64,000 nt of DNA. Source: an uncultured Opitutia bacterium. Its GTDB lineage: Bacteria > Verrucomicrobiota > Verrucomicrobiia > Opitutales > Puniceicoccaceae. A program made the translations under genes and the position numbers. The notes under the pieces were generated by a model, which made no database searches, was not told the DNA's origin, and saw nothing but the letters and a program-made list of their open reading frames with translations. The stretch lies in NCBI GenBank assembly GCA_913056175.1, contig CAJXLM010000001.1, positions 1 to 64,000 of the forward strand. Reading direction: 5' to 3'. Of this stretch, positions 1-8,007 are shown in pieces. The first letter of the stretch is position 1. Each line of letters begins with the position of its first letter.

Positions 1-353
1 AGCGACCGCCGGGCCCGGCGCGCGTCCGCGCCCCCCTTGGCCAGCACCGCCTCCAGCCCGTCCGCGTCGTAGCCCAGGCAGCCCACCGCACGCCCGTAGA
101 GCGCCCGGTACCGGGCCACCAGCTCCTCCGCCCCCACATCCCCCCGCTCCCGCGGATCGGCCACCACCACCAGCTGAATCCCCGTAGGCAACACCACGCA
201 CTCCAGCACATCCACCCCCGAGAACTCCGTCGCCCGCACCGCCAGCCGCATCAGGAACTCCCGCTCCTCCGCCCCCAACCGAAACTCCCCGACCAACTCC
301 CCCCGCAAATAGTAGTACCCCTCCCCCCTCAACTTGTATCGCCGCCGTCTCAT
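1..353 (-). CDS. RAYT-like transposase-family protein, HUH motif lost (partial, 3' end outside window)
   Basis: The visible 117 residues start at ATG 353 and run off the left edge. They align along their whole length with the complete gene at 43565-44476: MRRRRYKL against MRTLRYTL, then VLECVVLP against VVEAVVLP, ADPRERGD against VDPGERELL, RYRALYG against RYRDFYG, and LGYDADGLE against LGYDAEELE. The complete copy carries the RAYT (REP-associated Y1 transposase) signature, so this one belongs to the same family. Where an active RAYT has PxHxH, this copy reads LPTGIQL, so both metal-binding histidines are gone. The tyrosine region lies outside the window. The sequence GTCAAG stands 31 bases before the start codon, exactly as in the other copy. 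No promoter could be assigned. The family call is firm; a present-day transposition function is unlikely. Confidence 0.75.
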   Translation of the reverse strand, partial: MRRRRYKLRGEGYYYLRGELVGEFRLGAEEREFLMRLAVRATEFSGVDVLECVVLPTGIQLVVVADPRERGDVGAEELVARYRALYGRAVGCLGYDADGLEAVLAKGGADARRARRS

Positions 354-714
354 GCCTCCACCCCAGCACCACTCACCCTAGAAGTCAAGTGTGTGGAAAG
401 CCTGACACTATGTTCCAGCGAATAGACGTAAAGTGGTTGCATGGGCGACGGGTTAGAATTGCGGACGTGGGGTGTTGATTGTCTGGTCCGTTGGTAGGGG
501 ATCGGAGGTTTTTTGGGGGGTCTGATTTTCCTCGGGGAATTCTGGGTTGCGGGGGTGGTCTTGATTTTCCCGGTAGGTGGGGGTCGTCGGCTGGTGGGTG
601 GGGAGGACGGGGTGAGGTTCCTTTCGTCCTTGAAGTCCCGTGGTGATCCATCCGGTCGCGACAGTGCAGGTGTACGGTGGCGATTGGATCCGCCGGAAAA
701 TCGTGAGGGGACCG
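354..714. other. Intergenic stretch with no supported gene
   Basis: This is the leader side of the transposase-like gene and the downstream side of the RRM gene. It holds GTCAAG at 384-389 and a half palindrome CTGACACT at 402-409, which resembles half of the GTGTC-A-GACAC palindrome found beside the second copy. From about 500 to 640 the plus strand is G-rich. A plus-strand open frame at 513-803 has no recognisable domain and runs through the terminator of the RRM gene, so I do not call it. Confidence 0.6.
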
Positions 715-738
715 AAAAAAGCCCGCCGGAGCGGGCTG
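715..738 (-). terminator. Rho-independent terminator of the RRM gene
   Basis: Read on the minus strand, a stem AGCCCGC, loop TCCG and stem GCGGGCT run straight into six T residues. It lies about 60 bases past the stop codon of the RRM gene at 800 and closes the minus-strand transcription unit. This is the clearest intrinsic terminator among the protein genes of the window. Confidence 0.88.
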
Positions 739-799
739 AAAGGCAGGGGCGGAAAGCGGACCGAGTCCGGCCTTCCGCCCCGTTTGCCCTTGGGGGGCC

Positions 800-1063
800 T
801 TAGCGGCGCGGAGGACGGTCCTCGCGGGGCCGGGCCTCGTTGATCTTGAGGGCGCGGCCTCCGACCTCGCTGCCATTGAGGGCCTCAATGGCGGAGCGGG
901 CTTCCGCGTCGTTGTTCATCGTGACGAAGCCGAAGCCCCGGGGACGCCCGGTTTCCCGGTCGGCCACCAGAGAAACCCGGTCGACGGTGCCGTGAGCCCC
1001 GAAGAGGTCCTCGAGTTCCTCACCGTGTATGCTGAAGGGAAGATTTCCCACGTAGATATCCAC
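800..1063 (-). CDS. Small RRM-domain RNA-binding protein
   Basis: The product has 87 residues and is a single RNA recognition motif. RNP-2 is IYVGNL at residues 3-8 and RNP-1 is RGFGFVTM at about 42-49, followed by a short basic tail. Proteins of this type (Rbp-like, glycine-poor) bind single-stranded RNA and are often cold-induced. I chose the GTG at 1063 because AAGGA stands about six bases upstream and the protein then begins right at the first beta strand. An in-frame ATG at 1153 would add about 30 residues with no domain match. It lies downstream of dnaB on the same strand but is separated by about 360 bases, so it probably has its own promoter. An intrinsic terminator follows at 715-738. 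The RNA target is unknown. Confidence 0.9.
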   Translation of the reverse strand: MDIYVGNLPFSIHGEELEDLFGAHGTVDRVSLVADRETGRPRGFGFVTMNNDAEARSAIEALNGSEVGGRALKINEARPREDRPPRR

Positions 1064-1425
1064 TGTATTCCTTTGACTAGTCGTGCGCCGATGGGATTCC
1101 GGTACGTGCGGGCCGACGCCTCCCGTACGCACCACTGGGGGTTTTCCCGCCAACGCGGGAAAGGCGAGAAGGGAGCGAGACGGGGAGGGTCTCTGGCGCG
1201 CAGGGCGCCCTATCTGGACCTGTCATCTCGACTTTCAGCGGGCATTGCGCCCACGCCCCCGAGCCCCAGACGGGCTCACGAGGCTCCCTTCGGAGGCAGA
1301 GGGATCCCCCCAAGAAAACGGGGAATTGGCGGGGTGATCCCCGCCTTGACCTTGCCTGTTCATGCCCATGACGGTGGGGCTGCCGCCCCCCCCGGTCAAG
1401 GGAGAAAGCTGGACACCTGGTCCCG
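1064..1425 (-). other. Long untranslated leader between dnaB and the RRM gene
   Basis: About 360 bases between the dnaB stop and the RRM start contain no credible gene. The clearest structure is a hairpin at 1328-1345 (GGCGGGG, four-base loop, CCCCGCC). It lacks a T run on either strand, so it is not a textbook terminator. Further toward the RRM gene another short inverted repeat pairs CCCGC with GCGGG near 1147-1160. A long structured leader would fit a cold-regulated RNA-binding gene, but nothing here proves regulation. Confidence 0.45.
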
Positions 1426-2874
1426 TCAACCGGAGACCTCTTCGAGGGCGGCATAATTCGCGAAACGGGTACAGCTGCGCAGGAAGGACAGATCGATCGC
1501 CCCCGTCGGACCATTCCGTTGCTTGGCGAGGACCAGGCGGATTTTCTCCCGGTCCCCGCTTCCCTCGTTCTCCCCCTCTTCCTCCTCGTTGTTGCGGGGT
1601 CGGTGCAGGAGCATGACCACATCGGCGTCCTGCTCGATGGAGCCCGATTCCCGCAGGTCGGACATCCGCGGTTCCCGTTTCTCGCGTTCGCTCTCGCGGT
1701 TCAGCTGGCTGAGGACCAGCACCGGTACATTCAGCTCCTTGGCCATTGCCTTCAGGCCACGGGAAATCTCCGCGATCTGGTTCTCCCGGGAAGCGCGGTT
1801 GTCCATTCCCGCGACCAGCTGGAGATAGTCCACCACGATCAGGCCGAGGTTATTCCGGGTGGCGATGCGGCGGGCCTTGGCGCGCAATTCGAGGATGTTG
1901 AGGCTGCCCTCATCGTCCACGAAAAGATCGGCCTCCTTGATTTCGCCGGCGGATTCCACGATCCGGCGCTGCTCCTCCGAGGTGGAGAATCCGTCCCGGA
2001 GCTTGTTCATATTCACCTCCGCCCGGCTGCAGAGAAGACGCTGGGCGAGACTCTCCGCGCTCATCTCCAGGGAAAAGACCAGGACGCCCTTCGGCTCGGG
2101 ATTCTGCGCTGTGCGGATGGCAATATTTTCCGCCACATTCATGGCGAAGCTGGTTTTCCCGACGGAGGGCCGGGCTGCCAGCACGATCATCTCCTGCTCG
2201 TGGAAACCGAAGGTCAGCTTGTCGAGGTCGTAGAAACCCGAGCGCACCCCGAAGCTCGTGTGGCGACGGGCGAGGATGTCATTGATCATCCGGATGACCT
2301 GGTCGAGGGGCTGGTCGATCCGCTGGGCGGAGTCCGAGACCTGTGCTTCCCCGATCCGGAAGATTTCCGACTCGACCTCCGCGAGGAAGGCGGGAATGTC
2401 GTCGGGGGACTCGTAGGAACGCTCGACCGTCTGGGTGGCCAGGCGAATCAGCCGGCGGAGGACCGCCTTCTCCTTGACAATCTGCAGCCAGGTGGAGGCG
2501 AAAGCCGTTGAGTTCACGGACTCGGCCACTTCGTTGATGGCAGCCCGGCCTCCGGTGGCCTCGAGCAGTCCCATCGTGCGGAGCTTTTCCTCGACGGTGA
2601 TCTCATCGATCTCCCGTCCCTGGCTGTTCAGCTCGAGAAGGGCCGCATAGAGGTTGCGGTGGGCGGCGCGGTAGAAGGAATCGGCGTCGATCTTCTGGGT
2701 CAGGCAATCCGTGAGAACCTCCGGACCGTTCTCCCGCATGCAGGCCGCGAGGAGGGCTCGCTCGGCCTCCACCGAGTGCGGCGGGAGGCGATCGGCGAGA
2801 AGGGCCGGGTCAGCCTGTCGCTCCGCCGGTCTCCCGGAACGGGGAGGGCGCTGGGCCCCGCCAGATTCGGCCAT
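1426..2874 (-). CDS. dnaB: Replicative DNA helicase DnaB
   Basis: The 482-residue protein is of normal length for DnaB, the hexameric helicase that unwinds DNA at the replication fork and interacts with primase. The N-terminal helical domain begins at LPPHSVEAERALL, the usual DnaB opening. The RecA-like domain follows with Walker A in AARPSVGKTSFAMN and Walker B in LIVVDYLQLV, and the QLNRESE segment and the DLRESGSIEQDADVV motif come later. No intein or insertion is visible. It is the last core gene of the rplY-pth-rpsF-ssb-rplI-dnaB run and starts about 40 bases after rplI ends, so co-transcription is likely. The first 25 residues before the conserved region are proline- and arginine-rich and may be a lineage-specific tail. 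Confidence 0.97.
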   Translation of the reverse strand: MAESGGAQRPPRSGRPAERQADPALLADRLPPHSVEAERALLAACMRENGPEVLTDCLTQKIDADSFYRAAHRNLYAALLELNSQGREIDEITVEEKLRTMGLLEATGGRAAINEVAESVNSTAFASTWLQIVKEKAVLRRLIRLATQTVERSYESPDDIPAFLAEVESEIFRIGEAQVSDSAQRIDQPLDQVIRMINDILARRHTSFGVRSGFYDLDKLTFGFHEQEMIVLAARPSVGKTSFAMNVAENIAIRTAQNPEPKGVLVFSLEMSAESLAQRLLCSRAEVNMNKLRDGFSTSEEQRRIVESAGEIKEADLFVDDEGSLNILELRAKARRIATRNNLGLIVVDYLQLVAGMDNRASRENQIAEISRGLKAMAKELNVPVLVLSQLNRESEREKREPRMSDLRESGSIEQDADVVMLLHRPRNNEEEEGENEGSGDREKIRLVLAKQRNGPTGAIDLSFLRSCTRFANYAALEEVSG

Positions 2875-2914
2875 GTCGATGGGTTCCCCGCCGCGCTTGC
2901 CGACGCCGGGCCGG

Positions 2915-3421
2915 TCAGTCCTCCGCGCCGGCTTCGCCGTCGCCCTCCGGTGGGCCGCTCTCGATGGGGTTCTCCGAGACGACCTCGAAACGGAGAGCCC
3001 GCTCCACCTCGGGATGGAGACGCACCCTTGCCTCGTGTTCGCCGAGAGTCTTCACCGGGGCCGGCAGGTGGACTTTCTTCCGGTCGAGGGAGACGCCCGC
3101 CTCCTCCAGTTTTTCGAGCAGGTCGCGCACGGTGACCGCGCCGAACATCTTGCCCCCCTCGCCGGTCTTCACGACGACGACCGGACGGACCGCCTCCACC
3201 CGGGAGGCGAGTTCCTCGGCGGTCGTCCGCTCAGCCTGTTCCCGCTGGAGTCGACGCGCCTCAAGGGCCTCGACCTGGCGGACATTGGCGCGGGTCGCCG
3301 GGATGGCCAGCTTTCTCGGGAGGAGGTAGTTGCGCGCGTAGCCGGAGCGGACGCGCACCTTTTCCCCCTCACCGCCGAGGTTGGGAAGGGGTTGCAGGAG
3401 AAGTACTTCGGTTTGTGCCAT
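2915..3421 (-). CDS. rplI: 50S ribosomal protein L9
   Basis: The 168-residue product (from ATG 3421) has the L9 layout. The N-terminal rRNA-binding domain opens LLLQPLPNLGGEGEKVRV and contains SGYARNYLLP, a long charged connecting helix rich in Glu, Arg and Ala follows, and the C-terminal domain has GKMFGAVTVRDL. The C-terminus is extended by about 15 acidic residues. A TTG at 3433 overlapping the ssb stop would add four residues; the internal ATG fits the family opening better. Neither start has a strong ribosome-binding site, so translational coupling to ssb is plausible. It lies between ssb and dnaB, as in many bacteria. Confidence 0.95.
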   Translation of the reverse strand: MAQTEVLLLQPLPNLGGEGEKVRVRSGYARNYLLPRKLAIPATRANVRQVEALEARRLQREQAERTTAEELASRVEAVRPVVVVKTGEGGKMFGAVTVRDLLEKLEEAGVSLDRKKVHLPAPVKTLGEHEARVRLHPEVERALRFEVVSENPIESGPPEGDGEAGAED

Positions 3422-3429
3422 GATGGTTC

Positions 3430-3897
3430 TCAAAAAGGGATATCTTCGTCGTCAAAATTCTCGGCCGGGGCCTCCGATCGGCCCGAGCCCTCCCGCGGTG
3501 GAGGTGCGGAGCGCTCGTAGGGAGAACCACCCCCGCCCCCGGCTCCGCCCTCGCCTCCCGGGCCACCCCCGGAGCCGATGAACTGGAAATTCTCACAGAC
3601 CACCTTCAGCTTGGAGCGCTTTTCTCCCTCCCGACTCTCCCAGGTGTCGAGCTGGAGCCGACCCTCTATGAGAACGGGCCTTCCCTTCGAGAGGTACTTG
3701 CCGAGGATTTCCGCCACCCGGCCAAAAGCATCCACATCGACAAAGGTGGTTTCCTCCCGCTTTTCCCCATCCCGGGTGGTGTAGTTGCGGGAGACCGCCA
3801 GCCCCAGCTTGCAGATGGCGTTGTTGCCGCTGGAAAAGCGGACCTCCGGATCCCGGGTGAGATTCCCGAGAAGGATGACGCGGTTAAAGGAAGCCAT
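3430..3897 (-). CDS. ssb: Single-stranded DNA-binding protein
   Basis: The 155-residue protein carries an OB fold at residues 1-110 (MASFNRVILLGNLTRDPE opening, FVDVDAFG and LIEGRLQLDTWE strands). A glycine-rich flexible linker follows, and the acidic tip DDEDIPF ends the protein. That tip docks repair and replication partners in other bacteria. SSB coats exposed single strands during replication, repair and recombination. It is the normal single-OB form of about 150-180 residues. It sits between rpsF and rplI. The 18S-protein gene rpsR, often placed between ssb and rplI, is not here. Confidence 0.97.
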   Translation of the reverse strand: MASFNRVILLGNLTRDPEVRFSSGNNAICKLGLAVSRNYTTRDGEKREETTFVDVDAFGRVAEILGKYLSKGRPVLIEGRLQLDTWESREGEKRSKLKVVCENFQFIGSGGGPGGEGGAGGGGGSPYERSAPPPREGSGRSEAPAENFDDEDIPF

Positions 3898-3916
3898 GGC
3901 TCGTACGGGTGCGGGA

Positions 3917-4240
3917 TCAGGCGGATGCGCCCGCCGTCACCCCTTGCTCTACCATGACCCGGTTGACCTTGCGGTCAAGACGGACCTTTTCCTGGAGCTG
4001 GGCCGGCGCGGACGGAGACCCGACAAAGTCAAAGGCAAGGATCCAAGCGCTGTCCAGGCCCGTGCGGGCCGGGCGGGCCAGTGCCCGGTTCTCCTGATTC
4101 TCAAGGAGGGTGACCTCCCCTCCGGTCAGACCGGCGATGAGACCGCGGTAGTTCTCCGCGAGTTCCTCCAGAGGCGTTTCCACACCCCGCGTATCGAGGA
4201 CGAAGGTCGCCCGGTAGTTTCGTGTCTTTTCCACACTCAT
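3917..4240 (-). CDS. rpsF: 30S ribosomal protein S6
   Basis: The 107-residue product matches S6 in length and pattern: YRATFVLDTRG at the N-terminus, a helix containing LEELAENYRGLI, then the strand ending in DRKVNRVMV. S6 binds the platform of the small subunit as a heterodimer with S18. Its ATG overlaps the end of pth by four bases (ATGA type), which implies translational coupling. The gene continues into ssb after about 20 bases. Confidence 0.93.
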   Translation of the reverse strand: MSVEKTRNYRATFVLDTRGVETPLEELAENYRGLIAGLTGGEVTLLENQENRALARPARTGLDSAWILAFDFVGSPSAPAQLQEKVRLDRKVNRVMVEQGVTAGASA

Positions 4241-4830
4241 GATGCTTTTGCCTTAGTATTCATCCAATTCATGCACCGTTCCGGTCCCTCCCGCACCAAC
4301 AGGCGGACCCCCTCGGCGAGGCGTGGGAGCTGGTTCTCGAAGATCTGCTCCTCCCCGGCCGAAAATTTCCCAAGAACGTAATCGGCGAGGACCATTTCCC
4401 GGTGCGGCTTACCGCCGATCCCGATTCGCAGCCGGGAGAATCCGCTGCCGAGATGGCGCAGCACGCTCTCCACCCCGTTGTGCCCGCCGCTACCCCCGTC
4501 CAGGGAAAGCTTGGAACGGCCCGCCGCGACGGTCGTGTCGTCGTAGGCCACACAGAAGGACTCCGCGGGGAAGCGGTAGTAACGGGCCACTTTTCCCAGG
4601 CATTCCCCGGATCGGTTCATGAAGGTGCGCGGTTTCAGGAGGAGAAGGGAGGTGGTGCCCACATCGAGCAGCGCCGTGTCCGCCTGGAAGCGTTTTTCCC
4701 AGGTCCAGAGGAGCCCGGCCTCCTGCACGAGGAAGTCCACGAGCCGGAAGCCGGCGTTGTGCCGGGTCCGCGCGTACTCCTCACCGGGATTGCCGAGCCC
4801 GGCAAGGATTCGAGGAGCGGGAGGGCTCAT
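4237..4830 (-). CDS. pth: Peptidyl-tRNA hydrolase
   Basis: The 197-residue enzyme releases tRNA from prematurely dropped peptidyl-tRNA. It shows the bacterial Pth signature GLGNPGEEYARTRHNAGF near the N-terminus, which includes the catalytic histidine in RHNAG. It also has KPRTFMNRSGE, the acidic VAYDD segment and GGSGGHNGVESVL. The length is standard. It lies between rplY and rpsF; the rplY-pth pairing is common because both serve translation. The four-base overlap with rpsF indicates one operon. Confidence 0.96.
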   Translation of the reverse strand: MSPPAPRILAGLGNPGEEYARTRHNAGFRLVDFLVQEAGLLWTWEKRFQADTALLDVGTTSLLLLKPRTFMNRSGECLGKVARYYRFPAESFCVAYDDTTVAAGRSKLSLDGGSGGHNGVESVLRHLGSGFSRLRIGIGGKPHREMVLADYVLGKFSAGEEQIFENQLPRLAEGVRLLVREGPERCMNWMNTKAKAS

Positions 4831-4864
4831 GGGTGAACTCTCAGGGCTGGCGGGGGCCCGCGCC

Positions 4865-5533
4865 TCAGGACTCCCCCGAGTCGCCTTCTCCGGCGGCCTC
4901 TCCCTCGGCGGCTTCGCCGCCTTGCTCCGCTACCCCGGCTTCTTCGGCAGCCTCCCCTTCCTCGGCGGCTGCGGCCCGGACCTTCTGCTGGCCGACCGAG
5001 ACCACCGCCACCTCCGGCTCGGAGGTGTAGTCCACCCCGGGCAGCTGGGGAAGATCGCCGATATGAAGGATGTCGCCGGCGTGGAGATTCTCAATGTCGA
5101 CGTCGATCTGGTGCGGCAGGTCCGCGGGCAAGCACTTCACTTCCACCGAGTGGCTGTGCACGTCGAGCACGCCGTCCTCCGTGCGCACCCCGACAGGTTC
5201 ACCGAGGAAGTTCAGCGGGATCGGTGCGGTGATCGCGTGGTCGCGGGTGAGCTCGAGAAAATCCACGTGGAGAAAGACATCCGTGCGCGGGTCGCGCTGG
5301 ATCGCCTGGATGAGGGTCGCTGTTTTCCCCTTCCCCTCCTCCTCGATCGTCACGATCGAGGACTGCCCGGCCTGCTTCCAGACCTTGAGAAAGGAGCTGT
5401 ACTCGACCTTGAGGGGACGGGTTCCCCCGCGCCCGTAAACAACCGCGGGGATCTGGCCCTCGCGCCGAAGCTGGCTGGCGCCCGAGCCGCCCACACGGGC
5501 CCGGGTTTGGACGGGAAGATGGATCTCATTCAT
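4865..5533 (-). CDS. rplY: 50S ribosomal protein L25 (CTC type)
   Basis: The 222-residue product is the long CTC form of L25. The N-terminal 5S rRNA-binding domain contains GASQLRREGQIPAVVYGRG and the later segment IQRDPRTDVFLHVDFLEL. The C-terminal TL5 domain has VEVKCLPADLPHQIDVD and the downstream HIGDLPQL. A tail of about 35 residues, mainly Glu, Ala and Gly, follows; such acidic tails are frequent in this family. It is the first gene of the minus-strand operon, with 83 bases to the divergent glycosylase gene, so the operon promoter should lie at 5534-5616. Confidence 0.94.
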   Translation of the reverse strand: MNEIHLPVQTRARVGGSGASQLRREGQIPAVVYGRGGTRPLKVEYSSFLKVWKQAGQSSIVTIEEEGKGKTATLIQAIQRDPRTDVFLHVDFLELTRDHAITAPIPLNFLGEPVGVRTEDGVLDVHSHSVEVKCLPADLPHQIDVDIENLHAGDILHIGDLPQLPGVDYTSEPEVAVVSVGQQKVRAAAAEEGEAAEEAGVAEQGGEAAEGEAAGEGDSGES

Positions 5534-5616
5534 GGCAAAGCGGGGAAGGCGACCCTTGGGTCAGTCGAAACGATGAGTCTTGCTCCGGTCCGCTCCCGGG
5601 CGCAAGAGAGAAAACC

Positions 5617-6144
5617 GTGCCCGGCCCGCTGCCACCCCGTCCACTACCCCCGCAGTTCTACCGGCGGTCCGCGCTCGCGGTCGCCCGCGACCTACTCGGC
5701 AAACCCCTCTGCTGCGGGGACCAGTGTCATCGCATCACCGAGGTGGAGGTCTACGAGGGGACCCGGGACCTCGCCAGCCATGCCGCCCGGGGAACGACCC
5801 CCCGCAACGAGGTCATGTTCGGACCCCCCGGTCACTGGTACGTCTACCTCTGCTACGGGGTCCACTGGCTGGCCAACATCGTGACCGGCCCCCGCCACTA
5901 TCCCGCCGCGGTACTCCTCCGCGGTGTCGGCCCCTGGACGGGGCCGGGCAAGCTCACCCGCGGGCTTGGCATGGGTCCCACCCTCGACCGTGCCCCGGTC
6001 GCCCCGCACTCCGGCTGCTACGTGGGGGCCGCTCCCGTTCTCCCCCTCGACCGGATCCGCCGGACCCCGCGGATCGGGATTGATGCGGCCGGCCCGGAAT
6101 GGGCGGCCGCTCCCCTGCGGCTCGTCTGGAAGGACCCTTGCTGA
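5617..6144 (+). CDS. 3-methyladenine DNA glycosylase (AAG/MPG family)
   Basis: The 175-residue protein belongs to the alkyladenine glycosylase family that excises alkylated purines. The visible hallmarks are ARDLLGKPLCC near the N-terminus, ITEVEVYEGTRDLASHA with the glutamate expected to activate water, then RNEVMFGPPGHWYVYLCYG and GPGKLTRGLGM. The last contains the conserved loop contacting the flipped base. The length is slightly below the usual 190-200. It starts at GTG 5617; there is no better upstream start. It is divergent from rplY and leads a plus-strand run of metabolic genes that share no obvious pathway with it. It probably acts in base excision repair. Confidence 0.93.
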   Translation: MPGPLPPRPLPPQFYRRSALAVARDLLGKPLCCGDQCHRITEVEVYEGTRDLASHAARGTTPRNEVMFGPPGHWYVYLCYGVHWLANIVTGPRHYPAAVLLRGVGPWTGPGKLTRGLGMGPTLDRAPVAPHSGCYVGAAPVLPLDRIRRTPRIGIDAAGPEWAAAPLRLVWKDPC

Positions 6145-6230
6145 AGCAGCGGTCCCTTGATCCCCGGCCGTCCTGCCCTCACGACAACCTTGCCTTGCCC
6201 TCGCCAGCGAACGGTCCAAGCGTTCCGTCC

Positions 6231-6860
6231 ATGAAATTGCACTCCCTCACTCTCGGCGCCGTGGAAACGAACGCCTACCTATTGATTCACGAGCACCGCG
6301 CCGTCCTCGTGGATGCCCCGGAGGGAGCGGCGACGGCCGTGGACGCCCTTCTCGAGGAGGAAGGGGCGACGCTCGAGGCCCTCCTCCTCACCCATGGTCA
6401 CTGGGACCACATCGTCGACGCCGCGGCCCTCGCCCGGCGGGGCCTGCGTGTCTATGGGCACCCCGGGGACCAGCCCTTCTTTGAACATCCGGAAGTCATG
6501 CGGTCCTTTCTCCCCCTTCCGCTCTCCCTCGAACCGATCGACGTGACTCACTGGGTGCACGATGCTGACCGCTTCCTCGAGATGGGCCTCCGCTTCGAAG
6601 TGCGCCTCGTGGACGGGCACGCGCCCGGCAATGTCCTCTACCACCTTCCCTCCGAGGGCATCGCGTTTTCCGGGGATTCCCTTTTCCGGCGCGGGGTCGG
6701 GCGGACGGACCTCCCCGGGAGCCGACCCGAGGCTCTCGTCGAGTCCATCCGCAAACGGATCTACACCCTGCCCGCCGGCACCGTTGTCTACCCCGGCCAT
6801 GGCCCGGCGACCACGGTAGGCGAGGAAAAGGCGGAGAACCCCTTCGTGCCGGCCGCCTGA
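6231..6860 (+). CDS. MBL-fold metallo-hydrolase (glyoxalase II-like)
   Basis: The 209-residue protein is a metallo-beta-lactamase fold hydrolase. The metal-binding motif THGHWDHI lies at about residues 56-63. The later ligands are visible in DGHAPGN, FSGDSLF and VYPGHGP. The order and the short length match the YcbL/glyoxalase II-like group that hydrolyses thioesters, but the substrate cannot be deduced. I start it at ATG 6231 because MKLHSLTLGAVETNAYLL is the normal opening of this group; an upstream in-frame start would overlap the glycosylase gene. It is followed after about 28 bases by ribD. Confidence 0.88.
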   Translation: MKLHSLTLGAVETNAYLLIHEHRAVLVDAPEGAATAVDALLEEEGATLEALLLTHGHWDHIVDAAALARRGLRVYGHPGDQPFFEHPEVMRSFLPLPLSLEPIDVTHWVHDADRFLEMGLRFEVRLVDGHAPGNVLYHLPSEGIAFSGDSLFRRGVGRTDLPGSRPEALVESIRKRIYTLPAGTVVYPGHGPATTVGEEKAENPFVPAA

Positions 6861-6888
6861 GGGCCGGCCTGCGTGGTCCCGCGCAACC

Positions 6889-8007
6889 GTGGCCGAAGCC
6901 GCCGACAGCCGGTGGATGCGCCGGGCCCTCGACCTCGCCCGCCGCGGATGGGGGCGCACTCATCCGAACCCGATGGTCGGGGCCGTTCTCGTGGCCGGGG
7001 GCGAGGTGCTCGCCGAGGGCTGGCACCCGAGGGCCGGCGCGGCCCACGCCGAGCGCGTCGCCCTCGACCGCTGGCCGGACCCGGTGCCCGCGGAGGCCAC
7101 CCTCTACATCACCCTCGAGCCCTGTGCGTCCACCGGGCGCACTCCCCCGTGCACCGACCTGATCCTCGCCCGGGGCGTCCGTCGAGTGGTCTACGCGGCC
7201 GCGGACGAGGATGCGCGGCACCGCGGACGCGGCCCCCGGCAGCTGCGGGAGGCGGGCGTGGAGGTGGTGGGAGGGGTACTCGCCGGGGAAGCCTGGGATC
7301 TCAACCTCCTTTTCCATTTCCGCGCGGCCACCGGACGGGCGCTTGTCGCCGCGAAATGGGCGGCCACCCTCGATGGGCGGACCGCCACCCGGACCGGGGC
7401 ATCCCGCTGGATCACCGGCGAGACTGCCCGCGAGGATGTCCACCGCTGGCGGCGCTACTTTCCGGCGATCGGGGCCGGGGCGGGCACGGTGATGGCCGAT
7501 GATCCCCAGCTGACGGCCCGCCTTCCCGGAGAACCCGTCCACTGCCCCCTCCGGCTCATCTTTGACCCCTCCGGCCGCCTCGCCGCCCACCCCGACCGCC
7601 ACGTCTTCACCGACTCCTTTGCCGACCGCACCGTCCTGCTCTGCCGGGAGGAAGCGGCCGACCGGGTCCTCGCCTCCCTCCCCGGCATCCGGCGGGAGAT
7701 CCTGCCCGCCGAGGGTCCCGACCGGGACTGGCTGGCGGGCGTGCTCGAGGCGCATGAGGCTCCCGGCCTCTATCTCGAGGGCGGGGCCCGGCTCCACTCC
7801 GATTTCCTCCGCCGCGGCCTTGTTGATTATCTCTTCGCCTACCGGGCTCCTCTCCTTTTCCTCGACGAGGAAGCCCCCGGTCCGGCCTCCGGTCTCGCCC
7901 CACGGACCCCCGCCGAGGGCTTGCGACTGCGGGACGTGCGGCAGGCCGCGCTCGGCGAGGATCAACTCGTGCGCGGCTTTCTCGCGCCTCCCCCGGTAAC
8001 GCCATGA
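6889..8007 (+). CDS. ribD: Bifunctional riboflavin deaminase/reductase RibD
   Basis: The 372-residue enzyme carries out two early riboflavin steps, deamination of the pyrimidine and reduction of its ribose side chain. The N-terminal deaminase domain shows HPNPMVGAVLV, the zinc motif HAE at about residue 51 and LEPCASTGRTPPC for the two cysteine ligands. The C-terminal reductase domain contains AKWAATLDGRTATRTGASRW and LYLEGGARLHSDFL. Most RibD proteins read LEPCSHxGRTPPC; the AST variant here keeps both cysteines. Start GTG 6889. It overlaps the next gene by four bases. No other rib genes are in the window and I saw no FMN riboswitch upstream. Confidence 0.94.
   Translation: MAEAADSRWMRRALDLARRGWGRTHPNPMVGAVLVAGGEVLAEGWHPRAGAAHAERVALDRWPDPVPAEATLYITLEPCASTGRTPPCTDLILARGVRRVVYAAADEDARHRGRGPRQLREAGVEVVGGVLAGEAWDLNLLFHFRAATGRALVAAKWAATLDGRTATRTGASRWITGETAREDVHRWRRYFPAIGAGAGTVMADDPQLTARLPGEPVHCPLRLIFDPSGRLAAHPDRHVFTDSFADRTVLLCREEAADRVLASLPGIRREILPAEGPDRDWLAGVLEAHEAPGLYLEGGARLHSDFLRRGLVDYLFAYRAPLLFLDEEAPGPASGLAPRTPAEGLRLRDVRQAALGEDQLVRGFLAPPPVTP

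Noticed and set aside
513-803. A 96-codon plus-strand frame downstream of the RRM gene
   Set aside because: It passes through the minus-strand terminator and has no family resemblance.
1328-1345. Classical terminator of dnaB
   Set aside because: The hairpin is good but has no T run on the minus strand and lies about 80 bases past the dnaB stop; left as part of the leader description.
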